This document shows, piece by piece, positions 54,158-62,853 of a stretch of 64,000 nucleotides of DNA. Numbering within the stretch: the stretch's first letter is position 1; each line of letters starts with the position of its first letter. Under the pieces are notes generated by a model. The model did not search any database. It saw only the letters and a program-made list of their open reading frames with translations, and was not told the DNA's origin. Source of the stretch: Pseudomonas fluorescens. Lineage in GTDB: Bacteria > Pseudomonadota > Gammaproteobacteria > Pseudomonadales > Pseudomonadaceae. The translations under genes and the position numbers were made by a program. Location: contig NZ_CABVHU010000011.1 in assembly GCF_902497855.1 (NCBI RefSeq), forward strand, positions 212,698 to 276,697, read 5' to 3'.

Positions 54158-55108
54158 ATGTTAAGTAGAACTGCCTCGGATTTGTATTGGATGTCGCGTT
54201 ACCTGGAGCGGGCGGAAAACCTCGCACGGATGCTCGATATCAGTTATTCGCTGTCGCTGATGCCACAGGATGGTCGCGGTGACGGTTTGCACGAACTCGC
54301 CATGCCGTTGCTGATTACCGGCACCCTGGACGATTACCTGGAGCGCCATGGTGACCTGCATGCCGAGCGGCTGCTGCATTTCTTCGCCCTGGACGCCGCC
54401 AACCCGGCAAGCATCTACAGTTGCCTCGGTGCCGCGCGGGCCAGTGCCCATGCGGTACGGGGGCGAATCACCGCCGACATGTGGGAAAACATCAACGCCA
54501 CCTGGCTGGAAATTCGCGGGATCGCCGACCAGGGCTTGAGTCGCTACGGCATGAGTCGTTTCTGCGAGTGGATCAAGGAACGTTCCCACCTGTTCCGCGG
54601 CGCGTCCTACGGCACCATCATGCGTAACGACGCATTCCGCTTCATTCGCCTGGGCACCTTTATCGAAAGGGCGGACAACACCTTGCGCCTGCTCGATGCA
54701 CGCTACGAAATGGCCGGCGACCAGGCCGAAGCGGTCAGCGACGGCACGGCCCACGCCTATTACCAGTGGAGTGCCTTGTTGAGGGCCTTGTCCTCGTTCG
54801 AGGCCTACACCGAAATCTACCGCGACGCGCCCGGTGCCCGGCATGTCGCCGAGCTGTTGCTACTGCGTGCCGACGTCCCGCGTTCGTTGCGGGCCTGTAC
54901 CGAAGAGATCGACCAGATCCTCGCCCAGCTGCCGGGGGCCAACGGCCGACCGGCACAACGCCTGGCGGCGGAAATGGACGCGCGCCTGCGCTACACCGGC
55001 ATCAGCGAAATTCTCGACGAAGGCCTGCACACCTGGCTGACCGAGTTCATCCCGCTGGTGCGCCAGTTGGGCAACGCCATTCACAGTTCTTACCTGGAGG
55101 CTGCATGA
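54158..55108 (+). CDS. Alpha-E domain protein (DUF403)
   Basis: A 316-residue all-helical alpha-E protein. The family signature LSRTASDLYWMSRYLERAEN opens it, followed by ENINATWLEIRG, RNDAFRFIRLGTFIERADNTLRLLDARY and a C-terminal FIPLVRQLGNAIHSSYLEA. Alpha-E proteins almost always sit next to CP-ATP-grasp genes and are predicted to assist them. It starts 12 bases after the ATP-grasp gene and overlaps the transglutaminase gene by four bases (ATGA). Confidence 0.9.
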   Translation: MLSRTASDLYWMSRYLERAENLARMLDISYSLSLMPQDGRGDGLHELAMPLLITGTLDDYLERHGDLHAERLLHFFALDAANPASIYSCLGAARASAHAVRGRITADMWENINATWLEIRGIADQGLSRYGMSRFCEWIKERSHLFRGASYGTIMRNDAFRFIRLGTFIERADNTLRLLDARYEMAGDQAEAVSDGTAHAYYQWSALLRALSSFEAYTEIYRDAPGARHVAELLLLRADVPRSLRACTEEIDQILAQLPGANGRPAQRLAAEMDARLRYTGISEILDEGLHTWLTEFIPLVRQLGNAIHSSYLEAA

Positions 55109-55914
55109 GACTTTCCATTAGCCACGAGACCACCTATCGCTACGAAGACCAGGTGCGGGCGAGCATCCAGTACCTGCGACTGACCCCCCACGACAGCGAA
55201 CGCCAACACGTGCTCAGCTGGCAGCTCGACCTGCCGCGTCCAGTGCGCGCACAACTCGACCCGTTCGGCAACATCCTGCATGTGCTGACCATGGACGAGC
55301 CCCACGAGGCCATCATCATCGGTGCCCGGGGCCAGGTGGACATCGATGAGCTGCGCGAAGCCGAGCATGAGAGCCAGTCGGCGCTGCCGTTCCTGCGTTT
55401 CACCCGGTTGACCGAAGCCGACGAAGCCCTGCGCGCGTTTGCCCGCAAGCACTGCAAGCAACGTCGGGATCGTACGGCGCTGATCGACTTGATGCACGGC
55501 TTGAACCAGCACATGACCTACACGCCGGGCTCCACCGCAGTGGACACCAGCGCCGCCCAGGCCTTCGCCGGACGTTCGGGCGTATGCCAGGACCACACCC
55601 ATGCATTCCTCGCCTGCGCCCGCAGCCTGGGGATTGCGTCGCGTTATGTGTCGGGCTATCTGTACAGCGAGGACTGCGAGCACCTGGCCAGCCACGCGTG
55701 GGCTGAAGCCTGGCTCGATGACGCCTGGTACAGCTTCGACGTGACCAACGAACTGGCGCGGCCGGAGCGGCATTTGAAATTGGCGGTAGGGCTGGATTAT
55801 CTGGATGCCTGCCCGGTGCGCGGCATGCGTCGGGGTGGGGGGAGTGAGCAGATGCATGCGAAGGTGTTTGTTTCGCCGACACCGATGCCGATTATCTCAG
55901 TCCAACAACAATAA
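55105..55914 (+). CDS. Transglutaminase-like cysteine protease/amidase
   Basis: A 269-residue protein with an N-terminal bacterial transglutaminase-like beta domain (about residues 1-85: RLSISHETTYRYEDQVRASI) and a papain-like transglutaminase core. The triad is Cys161 in SGVCQDHTHAFLACAR, His197 in SHAWAEAW and Asp212 in FDVTNE. It may cleave or transfer peptides, perhaps undoing or completing the ATP-grasp product. It has no signal peptide, so it is probably cytosolic. It overlaps the alpha-E gene. Confidence 0.9.
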   Translation: MRLSISHETTYRYEDQVRASIQYLRLTPHDSERQHVLSWQLDLPRPVRAQLDPFGNILHVLTMDEPHEAIIIGARGQVDIDELREAEHESQSALPFLRFTRLTEADEALRAFARKHCKQRRDRTALIDLMHGLNQHMTYTPGSTAVDTSAAQAFAGRSGVCQDHTHAFLACARSLGIASRYVSGYLYSEDCEHLASHAWAEAWLDDAWYSFDVTNELARPERHLKLAVGLDYLDACPVRGMRRGGGSEQMHAKVFVSPTPMPIISVQQQ

Positions 55915-55933
55915 TCTGATCACAGCATAGCCC

Positions 55934-56021
55934 TGTAGGAGCCAGGCTTGCCGGCGAAGGCGGCCTCAAGCCTTGCACCGCCCATGAAGACGCCTTCGCC
56001 GGCAAGCCTGGCTTCCTACAG
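55934..56021. repeat. REPIN-type REP pair (GAGCCAGGCTTGCCGGCGA variant)
   Basis: TGTAGGAGCCAGGCTTGCCG faces GCCGGCAAGCCTGGCTTCCT across a short loop beginning AGGCGGCCTC. It lies between the convergent transglutaminase and cytochrome genes and may help end transcription from both sides. Confidence 0.8.
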
Positions 56022-56030
56022 GGGTATGTG

Positions 56031-56837
56031 TCAGGGCTTCACTTTGCGCCCGGCCATATGCTTCAAATACCCCACCAACATCTCCAGGTCCCCGTCCGGC
56101 AACACAGCCGCCGTAAACCCGGGCATCTTCGCCTGCGGCCACTGCCGCAAACTCTGCGGGTCACGAATGTAACGCGTGAGGAAGTCCGCCCCGAAGTACT
56201 CGGTCGGGTTGAACGGAATATTCAAATCCGGCCCGAACTGCGCATCCCCGGCCCCATTGAGCCGATGACAGGCCAGGCAGTTCTTCTGAAACAGTGCAAA
56301 GCCCTTGTTCACCGGGTCATCCACCGCCAGGGCAGGGTCGGGCAGCAGGGCAGGGAAGCGCTGAGCCACCGGCGCCATGCGCTTGATGCTCGCCACTTCA
56401 AATGGCCATTGCTCAGGACTGATATTGCCCGCTTGCGGCTCGGTCCAGACCAGATAGAACGGCCCGGCGCTGTGCTTGCCCTCGGACAATGCCGGCCAGG
56501 GGTTGGCCGGGTCTTCAATCGCCAGCCACGCCCGCGCGCCCTTGGCATTGAGCAGCGGCGCCGCCGACAACTCTGCCGCAAACCCGTCCAGCGCCACGGC
56601 TTGCAAGTGATCTTCAGGCTGGATACCCGTCAACAATGCCGCCAACGGAACAGCGCGATAGCTCATGTCCCGTTTGTAGGAAACGTCATTGGTGATGGTG
56701 ATGGTCTGAACCTGAGGATGCGTGAGCAATTCCCCGGTCTGCCAGTTGCGACTGTTCGCGCCCAGCTCCAGGTTCAGCTGTGCGGCAAGGAGGGGGGTGC
56801 TCAGCAGCAAGGCCCCGAACAGAACAAGCGTTTTCAA
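56031..56837 (-). CDS. Periplasmic c-type cytochrome
   Basis: A 268-residue exported protein with a signal peptide (MKTLVLFGALLLSTPLLAAQ). An unassigned region (about residues 20-165) contains a molybdopterin-like TITITNDVSYKRDMSYRAVP segment. The C-terminal mono-haem cytochrome c domain has CLACH as the haem-attachment site (about residue 190), with a methionine axial ligand likely in AKMPGF. I chose the TTG at 56837, because GGAAGG lies seven bases upstream and a normal signal peptide follows at once. An ATG at 56852 adds five residues. Electron donor and acceptor are unknown. Confidence 0.8.
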   Translation of the reverse strand: MKTLVLFGALLLSTPLLAAQLNLELGANSRNWQTGELLTHPQVQTITITNDVSYKRDMSYRAVPLAALLTGIQPEDHLQAVALDGFAAELSAAPLLNAKGARAWLAIEDPANPWPALSEGKHSAGPFYLVWTEPQAGNISPEQWPFEVASIKRMAPVAQRFPALLPDPALAVDDPVNKGFALFQKNCLACHRLNGAGDAQFGPDLNIPFNPTEYFGADFLTRYIRDPQSLRQWPQAKMPGFTAAVLPDGDLEMLVGYLKHMAGRKVKP

Positions 56838-56968
56838 GTGATCGCCTTCCATGTCGTGCAAGTGCCACAAAGATTGGCACACCCACGCTGGCCCGGGTAG
56901 CGAGCCAGTCACATTTTTAATGAGGCGATATGAAAATAAAAAACCGACGCCGTATTCTTAAAGAGTAA

Positions 56969-57064
56969 TTAGCCGATCACCTTGGTCAGGTTCGGCAAAA
57001 TCAACAATAGTGTGGTGGCAAATAGAATGAGCCCGGCTTGACGTACTTTCGATTGCTTGAACAT
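56969..57064 (-). CDS. 31-residue single-helix membrane peptide
   Basis: The small frame starts MFKQSKVRQAG, continues with a hydrophobic helix (LILFATTLLLILPNL) and ends TKVIG. The ATG at 57064 follows AAAGGCGG at a good distance. Base composition and the tidy basic-hydrophobic-basic layout suggest a real small membrane protein, and I recall similar Pseudomonas peptides. It is too short for most gene callers, and its function is unknown. Confidence 0.6.
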   Translation of the reverse strand: MFKQSKVRQAGLILFATTLLLILPNLTKVIG

Positions 57065-57446
57065 GGCTGACCGCCTTTTTGTTGTTATTTCCTGATGCCT
57101 GCCTGCATAGCTCCACGACGGCAAGGCGTTGCACTTCCTGTAGGACGAGCGCCTCGGCAAAACCCGACGACAACTTCGTACAACTTCACATTAGAGCCCG
57201 CGTCACGCTTGGTTTAGATCCATTTCATATGGTGTGGTGACTATTTGCTGTTAAAAAGATATGAGGCCTATTGCCAGCTTCTTGGGCGCCCGTTTGCTAG
57301 ACAGCTTGGTGTCCTGAATCGGTTAATAGATGGCGAACTACCGTCCGTCTGAGCGTGAACGTCAACGCGACTGAGCGTTGCGGTCATTGAATCGGTTACG
57401 GCTCGGCATAAGGTGAGTACCACTCACCTACAGGTTCGAGAACATC
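57065..57446. other. 382-bp intergenic region upstream of the thiolase gene
   Basis: The stretch holds the ribosome-binding site and promoter area of the 31-residue peptide gene on the minus strand and presumably the thiolase promoter on the plus strand. A perfect palindrome lies at 57411-57429. Elsewhere no convincing gene or repeat is seen. Confidence 0.55.
57411..57429. promoter_or_regulatory. Perfect palindrome (operator candidate) before the thiolase gene
   Basis: AGGTGAGTACCACTCACCT is an 8-bp perfect inverted repeat with a 3-base centre, 17 bp upstream of the thiolase ATG. Position and symmetry suggest a repressor operator, possibly for a TetR-type regulator. It does not match the PsrA pattern GAAAC..GTTTC known for fatty-acid control in Pseudomonas. 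Confidence 0.5.
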
Positions 57447-58652
57447 ATGACCCAGGCTTTGATTTTTGACGCGTTACGCACGCCCCGCGGCAAGGGCAAA
57501 TCCGATGGCGCCCTGCACAGCGTCAAACCGGTGAACCTGGTGGCCGGGCTGCTCACGGCATTGCAACAGCGCACCTCGCTCGACACCCGCCAGGTCGATG
57601 ATGTGGTGCTCGGCTGCGTAACGCCGATCGGCGATCAAGGCTGCGACATCGCCAAAATCGCGACGCAGGTGGCCGATTGGGATGTCAGCGTGGCAGGTGT
57701 GCAGATCAACCGCTTCTGCGCCTCAGGGCTGGAAGCCGTGAACCTCGGTGCGATGAAAGTCCGTTCCGGTTTCGAAGAGCTGGTCGTGGTCGGCGGCGTC
57801 GAATCGATGTCGCGTGTGCCAATGGGCAGCGACGGCGGTGCGTGGGCCTTGGACCCGGAAACCAACCTGCAGAGTCATTTCACCCCTCAAGGCGTGGGCG
57901 CCGACCTGATCGCCACGATCGAAGGCTTCAGTCGTCAGGACGTCGATGCCTATGCGCTGCACTCCCAGCAGAAGGCCGCACGGGCGCGGGCGGACGGTTC
58001 GTTCAGCAAGTCACTGGTGCCGGTGCAGGATCAGAACGGCATCATCCTGCTCGATCACGATGAATTCATCCGCGCCGAATCGACCCTGGAAGCCTTGGGC
58101 AAGCTCAAGCCGAGCTTCGAGACGATCGGGCAAATGGGCTTCGACGCCACCGCATTGCGGGTCTACAGCCACGTGGAACGAATCAACCACGTCCATACGC
58201 CGGGCAACAGTTCCGGGATCGTCGATGGCGCGGCCTTGATGCTGATCGGTTCCGAAGCCAAAGGCCGGGCGTTGGGCCTGCAACCACGGGCACGGATAGT
58301 GGCCGCGGCGGTCACCGGCACCGATCCGACCATCATGCTCACCGGTCCTGCGCCGGCCACGCGCAAGGCCTTGGCCAAGGCCGGGTTGCGGGTCCAGGAC
58401 ATCGACCTGTTCGAAGTCAACGAAGCCTTCGCCTCCGTGGTGCTCAAATTCATCAAGGACATGGCCATCGACCCGGACAAGGTCAATGTCAATGGCGGCT
58501 CCATCGCCATGGGCCACCCGCTCGGAGCCACCGGGTGCGCGATCCTCGGCACGCTGCTCGATGAACTGGAAACCCGCCGCCTGCGTTATGGCCTGGCGAC
58601 CCTGTGTGTCGGCGGCGGCATGGGCATTGCCACCATCATCGAACGCCTCTGA
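57447..58652 (+). CDS. Acetyl-CoA C-acetyltransferase (thiolase)
   Basis: A 401-residue thiolase with the nucleophile Cys91 in NRFCASGLEAV, GGVESMSRVPMG, the NEAFASVVL segment, the active-site His in GGSIAMGHPLGATG and the second Cys in ATLCVGGGMG. Together with the FadB-type gene 25 bases after it, it can carry out the last step of beta-oxidation, cleaving 3-ketoacyl-CoA. It is a FadA-type paralogue; the gene order (thiolase first) differs from fadBA. The ATG at 57447 lies just after the palindrome. Confidence 0.92.
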   Translation: MTQALIFDALRTPRGKGKSDGALHSVKPVNLVAGLLTALQQRTSLDTRQVDDVVLGCVTPIGDQGCDIAKIATQVADWDVSVAGVQINRFCASGLEAVNLGAMKVRSGFEELVVVGGVESMSRVPMGSDGGAWALDPETNLQSHFTPQGVGADLIATIEGFSRQDVDAYALHSQQKAARARADGSFSKSLVPVQDQNGIILLDHDEFIRAESTLEALGKLKPSFETIGQMGFDATALRVYSHVERINHVHTPGNSSGIVDGAALMLIGSEAKGRALGLQPRARIVAAAVTGTDPTIMLTGPAPATRKALAKAGLRVQDIDLFEVNEAFASVVLKFIKDMAIDPDKVNVNGGSIAMGHPLGATGCAILGTLLDELETRRLRYGLATLCVGGGMGIATIIERL

Positions 58653-58677
58653 GCCCCGACTTCAAGGAACTACTGCA

Positions 58678-60822
58678 ATGAGTGAAGCCATTCGTTACGA
58701 AAAGGGGCAGGACCAGATCGTCGTCCTGACCATGGACATGCCGGGCCAGAGCGCCAATACCATGAACGCGGTCTACCGTGACGCCATGGCCGCCTGCGTC
58801 GCCCGACTGATCGCCGACAAGGACGCCATTGCCGGCGTCATCATTACCTCGGCCAAGAAAACCTTCTTCGCCGGCGGCGACCTCAATGAGCTGATCAAGG
58901 TCGGCAAGCCCGAAGCCCAGGCTTTCTACACCATGGTGCTGAACCTCAAGGGGCAACTGCGCACCCTGGAAACCCTCGGCAAACCGGTGGTTGCCGCGAT
59001 CAATGGCGCGGCGCTGGGCGGTGGTTGGGAAATCTGCCTGGCCTGCCATCATCGCGTGGCGCTGGACCATCCATCCGTGCAACTCGGCCTGCCCGAAGTG
59101 ACCCTCGGCCTGCTGCCCGGCGGCGGGGGAGTGACGCGCATGGTGCGCATGCTGGGCATCGAGCAAGCCCTGCCGTACCTGCTTGAAGGCAAGAAAATCC
59201 GGCCGCAACAGGCGTTGCAGGCGGGTTTGATCGATGAGTTGGCGCAAGATCGCGACGAGTTGCTGAGCAAGGCGCGCGCCTGGATTCTGGCCAACCCGGC
59301 AGCGGTTCAGCGCTGGGACGTGAAGGGGTATCAGATCCCCGGAGGCACACCTTCGAACCCGAAAGTCGCGCAAATGCTGGCCATCGCGCCATCGATCCTG
59401 CGCAGCAAGACCCAGGGCTGTCTGCCTGCGCCGGAGAAGATCCTCTGCGCCGCGGTTGAAGGCGCCCAGGTGGATTTCGACACCGCGCACCTGATCGAAA
59501 GCCGATACTTCACCGAACTGACCACCGGCCAGGTAGCGAAGAATCTGATCGGCACCTTCTGGTTTCAACTCAACGAAATCAATGCCGGCGGTTCGCGGCC
59601 CCAGGGGTTTTCGCCCTATGTGACACAAAAAGTCGGTGTGCTCGGCGCCGGGATGATGGGCGCCGGCATCGCTTTCGTCAGCGCATCGGCCGGCATCGAA
59701 GTGGTGCTCAAGGACATCAGCCTCGCCGCCGCGCAGAAGGGCAAGGCGCATTCGGCGGCGCTGCTGGACAAGAAAGTCGCGCGCGGTCAGATGAGTACAA
59801 AACAACGCGATGACATTCTGGCGCGAATCCATGCCACGCAAAGCGATGCGGACCTGACCGGGTGCGACCTGATCATCGAGGCGGTGTTTGAAGACCGGGA
59901 ATTGAAGGCCAAGGTCTCACTGGCGGCGCAAAAAATCGTCGGTGCCGACGCGGTGATCGCCTCCAACACGTCAACCCTGCCGATCAGCGGGCTGGCCACG
60001 GCAGTGCCGGACCAGAGCAAGTTCATCGGCCTGCATTTCTTCAGCCCCGTAGAAAAAATGCCCCTGGTGGAAATCATCAAGGGCGCCAACACCAGCGACG
60101 AAACCTTGGCGCGTGGGTTCGATTTCGTCCTGCAAATCAAGAAGACCCCAATTGTGGTCAACGACAGTCGCGGGTTCTTCACGTCACGGGTGTTCGGCAC
60201 GTTCACCAATGAAGGCATTGCCATGCTGGGCGAAGGCATCAGCGCGCCGATGATCGAGACAGAAGCCCGCAAGGCCGGCATGCCTGTCGGACCTCTGGCA
60301 ATCTCCGACGACGTTTCCCTCAGCCTCATGAGCCATATCCGCCAGCAAACCGCCAAAGACCTGCAGGCGGAGGGGAAACCGCTGATCGAGCACCCGGCGT
60401 TCGCCGTGATTGACTTGCTGCTCAACGAGTACAAGCGTCCGGGCAAGGCCGCTGGAGGTGGTTTTTACGAGTATCCGGCCAATGGCCAGAAGCATTTGTG
60501 GCCGCAACTGAAAACCCGCTTTGAAAAGGCTGAAGGGCAGATTTCGCCAAAGGACGTGCGCGACCGGCTGTTGTTCGTGCAAGCCATCGAAACCGTGCGC
60601 TGCCTGGAAGAGGGTGTGCTGACCTCGACGGCGGATGCCAACGTTGGCTCGATCTTCGGGATCGGCTTCGCGGCCTGGACCGGCGGCGCACTGCAGTTCA
60701 TCAACCAGTACGGCCTGAAGGATTTCGTCGCCCGCGCCCAGTACCTGGCCGGGCAATATGGCGAGCGATTCAATCCACCTGTGTTATTGCTGGAGAAAGC
60801 CGCAAAAGGGCTGACGTTCTAA
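58678..60822 (+). CDS. Multifunctional enoyl-CoA hydratase / 3-hydroxyacyl-CoA dehydrogenase
   Basis: A 714-residue FadB/FadJ-type enzyme. The N-terminal crotonase domain (about residues 1-200) has the oxyanion-hole segments KTFFAGGDLNEL and NGAALGGGWEICLACHHRV. The NAD-binding domain starts near residue 320 (VGVLGAGMMGAGIAFVSA), with the catalytic HxxF...E region GLHFFSPVEKMPLVEI, and two C-terminal helical domains follow. It pairs with the thiolase gene for beta-oxidation. A longer frame from 58486 lies inside the thiolase gene and is not used. Confidence 0.93.
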   Translation: MSEAIRYEKGQDQIVVLTMDMPGQSANTMNAVYRDAMAACVARLIADKDAIAGVIITSAKKTFFAGGDLNELIKVGKPEAQAFYTMVLNLKGQLRTLETLGKPVVAAINGAALGGGWEICLACHHRVALDHPSVQLGLPEVTLGLLPGGGGVTRMVRMLGIEQALPYLLEGKKIRPQQALQAGLIDELAQDRDELLSKARAWILANPAAVQRWDVKGYQIPGGTPSNPKVAQMLAIAPSILRSKTQGCLPAPEKILCAAVEGAQVDFDTAHLIESRYFTELTTGQVAKNLIGTFWFQLNEINAGGSRPQGFSPYVTQKVGVLGAGMMGAGIAFVSASAGIEVVLKDISLAAAQKGKAHSAALLDKKVARGQMSTKQRDDILARIHATQSDADLTGCDLIIEAVFEDRELKAKVSLAAQKIVGADAVIASNTSTLPISGLATAVPDQSKFIGLHFFSPVEKMPLVEIIKGANTSDETLARGFDFVLQIKKTPIVVNDSRGFFTSRVFGTFTNEGIAMLGEGISAPMIETEARKAGMPVGPLAISDDVSLSLMSHIRQQTAKDLQAEGKPLIEHPAFAVIDLLLNEYKRPGKAAGGGFYEYPANGQKHLWPQLKTRFEKAEGQISPKDVRDRLLFVQAIETVRCLEEGVLTSTADANVGSIFGIGFAAWTGGALQFINQYGLKDFVARAQYLAGQYGERFNPPVLLLEKAAKGLTF

Positions 60823-60915
60823 GGGACCGATGACGCATTCCGGACTTGCCTCGCCACCCTGTTTCGAGGCACGCTCTGGGTGTGCATTATTCCCATCATG
60901 TGTCAGGTATTTTTT

Positions 60916-61638
60916 ATGTCGTTACGCATCTGCATTCTGGAAACCGACATCCTGCGTCCAGAACTGGTCGATCAGTATCAGGGTTACGGGCAGATGTTCC
61001 AGCGTCTGTTTTCGCAGCAACCCATCGAGGCCGAGTTCACCGTCTATAACGTGATGCAAGGCGAATATCCCGGCGATGAGCTGACCTTCGACGCTTACCT
61101 GGTCACGGGCAGCAAGGCCGATTCCTTCGGTACCGACCCCTGGATCGAAACCCTCAGGGCTTACCTGCTCAAGCGCTATGAGCGCGGCGACAAGCTGCTG
61201 GGCGTGTGCTTCGGCCATCAATTGCTGGCGTTGCTGCTGGGCGGCAAGAGCGAGCGCGCGACCCAGGGCTGGGGCGTCGGCACGCATAACTACAAGCTCG
61301 CTGCCAAGGCGCCCTGGATGAGCCCGGTGAGGGAGGAACTGACGTTGTTGATCAGTCACCAGGACCAGGTTACGGCGCTACCGGAAAATGCCACGGTTAT
61401 TGCCTCGAGCGACTTCTGTCCGTTCGCCGCGTACCACATCAACGACCAGGTGCTGTGCTTCCAGGGGCATCCGGAGTTCATTCACGATTACTCGCGGGCG
61501 TTGCTGGATATCCGTCAGGAAGCGCTGGGCGAGCAGATTTACAGTAAAGGCATGGCGAGCCTGGAGCATGAGCACCACGGCGCTACGGTTGCGGAGTGGA
61601 TGATGCGGTTTGTGGCGCACAAGCCAGAAGCTGTTTGA
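60916..61638 (+). CDS. Glutamine amidotransferase-like (class I) protein
   Basis: A 240-residue protein of the class I glutamine amidotransferase fold, GMP-synthase-like. The nucleophile elbow has Cys98 in LLGVCFGHQLLALLLGG, and the His/Glu pair is in QGHPEFIHDY. There is no synthetase domain, so the acceptor is unknown; such single-domain proteins may hydrolyse gamma-glutamyl compounds (PuuD-like). The ATG at 60916 (MSLRICILE) is preferred to a start at 60880. It follows the FadB-type gene by 93 bases; a shared operon is possible. Confidence 0.85.
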   Translation: MSLRICILETDILRPELVDQYQGYGQMFQRLFSQQPIEAEFTVYNVMQGEYPGDELTFDAYLVTGSKADSFGTDPWIETLRAYLLKRYERGDKLLGVCFGHQLLALLLGGKSERATQGWGVGTHNYKLAAKAPWMSPVREELTLLISHQDQVTALPENATVIASSDFCPFAAYHINDQVLCFQGHPEFIHDYSRALLDIRQEALGEQIYSKGMASLEHEHHGATVAEWMMRFVAHKPEAV

Positions 61639-61647
61639 AGCTGAAAG

Positions 61648-61712
61648 CTTCGCTGGCAAGCCAGCTCCTACAGGGGACCGCGTTCCATTGTAGGAGCTGG
61701 CTTGCCGGCGAA
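61648..61712. repeat. REP pair in outward-facing (reversed) orientation
   Basis: CGCTGGCAAGCCAGCTCCTA (61651) comes first and TGTAGGAGCTGGCTTGCCGG follows (61690), so the two arms point away from each other compared with all other pairs in the window. It lies between the amidotransferase and corA genes. Confidence 0.75.
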
Positions 61713-61735
61713 TGTTACAGACGCCTCGGTCTCGG

Positions 61736-62707
61736 CTACAACCACCCTGATTTTTTGAAACTCGCCCACAAACTCACACACCCCACCGCAATAAACCCCA
61801 ATACCCCGAAATACCCGTAGTGCCAGGTCAACTCCGGCATGTTCTGGAAGTTCATCCCGTAGATGCCAGCCACCGCCGTCGGGAAAGCCAGGATCGCCGC
61901 CCACGCCGCAAACTTGCGCTGCACCACGCTCTGGCGTGACGCCTCCAGCAACACCCCGACCTCGATCGTCTGACTGGCAATGTCCGCCAGGGTCGTCAGG
62001 TCTTCCATCTGCCGTGTCACGTGGATCTGCACATCGCGAAAATAGGGGCGCATGTTCTTGTCGATGAACGGGAAACTCAACTTCTGCAGTTCCTCGCCGA
62101 TTTCCACCATCGGTGCCGCGTAACGCCGCAGGCGCAGGACATCACGGCGCAGACTGTGGAGTTTTTGAATGTCGCGCTCGTTCAGGGAGCCGCACATGAC
62201 GTTGCGTTCCAGCTCGTCGATCTCGGCATGGATCGCTTCGCCCATGGGCTGGTAGTTTTCGATCACGAAGTCGAGGATGGCATAGAGCACGAAGTCTTCG
62301 CCGTGCTCCAGCAGCAGCGGACGCGCCTCGCAGCGCTGGCGGACATAGGCGTAGGACGCGGAGTGTCCATTGCGGGCGGTAATGATGTAGCCGTTGCCGG
62401 CAAAGATGTGAGTCTCGATGAACTCCAGTTTGCCTTCATGGCGGATCGGCGAATAAGTGACGATAAACAGTGCGTCGCCGAAAGTTTCGAGTTTCGGCCG
62501 ACTGTGTTTTTCAAGCGCGTCTTCGATGGCCAGTTCATGCAGGTTGAACTGGCGCTGCAGATTGAACAGCTCCTGGGCGTTCGGCTCTTCGAGTCCGATC
62601 CACACAAAGTGGCCCGGCTTTGCCGCCCAGGCCGCGCCTTCGTCGAGGGTGATATTGGTGACTTTCTTACCGGCGCTGTAAACCGCAGCAGCAACAACTC
62701 TACCCAT
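61736..62707 (-). CDS. corA: CorA-type magnesium/cobalt transporter
   Basis: A 323-residue CorA-family channel that admits Mg2+ (and Co2+, Ni2+) as a pentamer. It has a long cytosolic alpha/beta and helical domain, two C-terminal transmembrane helices and the signature GMNFQNMPEL between them (about residues 272-281). The ATG at 62707 (MGRVVAAAVYSAGKK) is the clear start. The last residues KKSGWL are basic, as in the family. Confidence 0.9.
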   Translation of the reverse strand: MGRVVAAAVYSAGKKVTNITLDEGAAWAAKPGHFVWIGLEEPNAQELFNLQRQFNLHELAIEDALEKHSRPKLETFGDALFIVTYSPIRHEGKLEFIETHIFAGNGYIITARNGHSASYAYVRQRCEARPLLLEHGEDFVLYAILDFVIENYQPMGEAIHAEIDELERNVMCGSLNERDIQKLHSLRRDVLRLRRYAAPMVEIGEELQKLSFPFIDKNMRPYFRDVQIHVTRQMEDLTTLADIASQTIEVGVLLEASRQSVVQRKFAAWAAILAFPTAVAGIYGMNFQNMPELTWHYGYFGVLGFIAVGCVSLWASFKKSGWL

Positions 62708-62829
62708 GATGGTGGTTCACTTCTTATAAGCAGATGGCAGTGGCAGGCAATGTTCAGCTTAGCCTTGTCTGCTGCTTGAGAGTCAGCAAAGTCTGCAGAG
62801 TTCGTAGGCAAAAGCTCGCGGGCAAAAGA

Positions 62830-62850
62830 AAACCCGCACCAGGCGGGTTT
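62830..62850 (-). terminator. Rho-independent terminator of the PlsC-like gene
   Basis: AAACCCGC and GCGGGTTT (62830-62837 with 62843-62850) form an 8-bp stem. Read on the minus strand it is followed by T residues and lies directly after the acyltransferase stop codon. Confidence 0.85.
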
Positions 62851-62853
62851 CAT

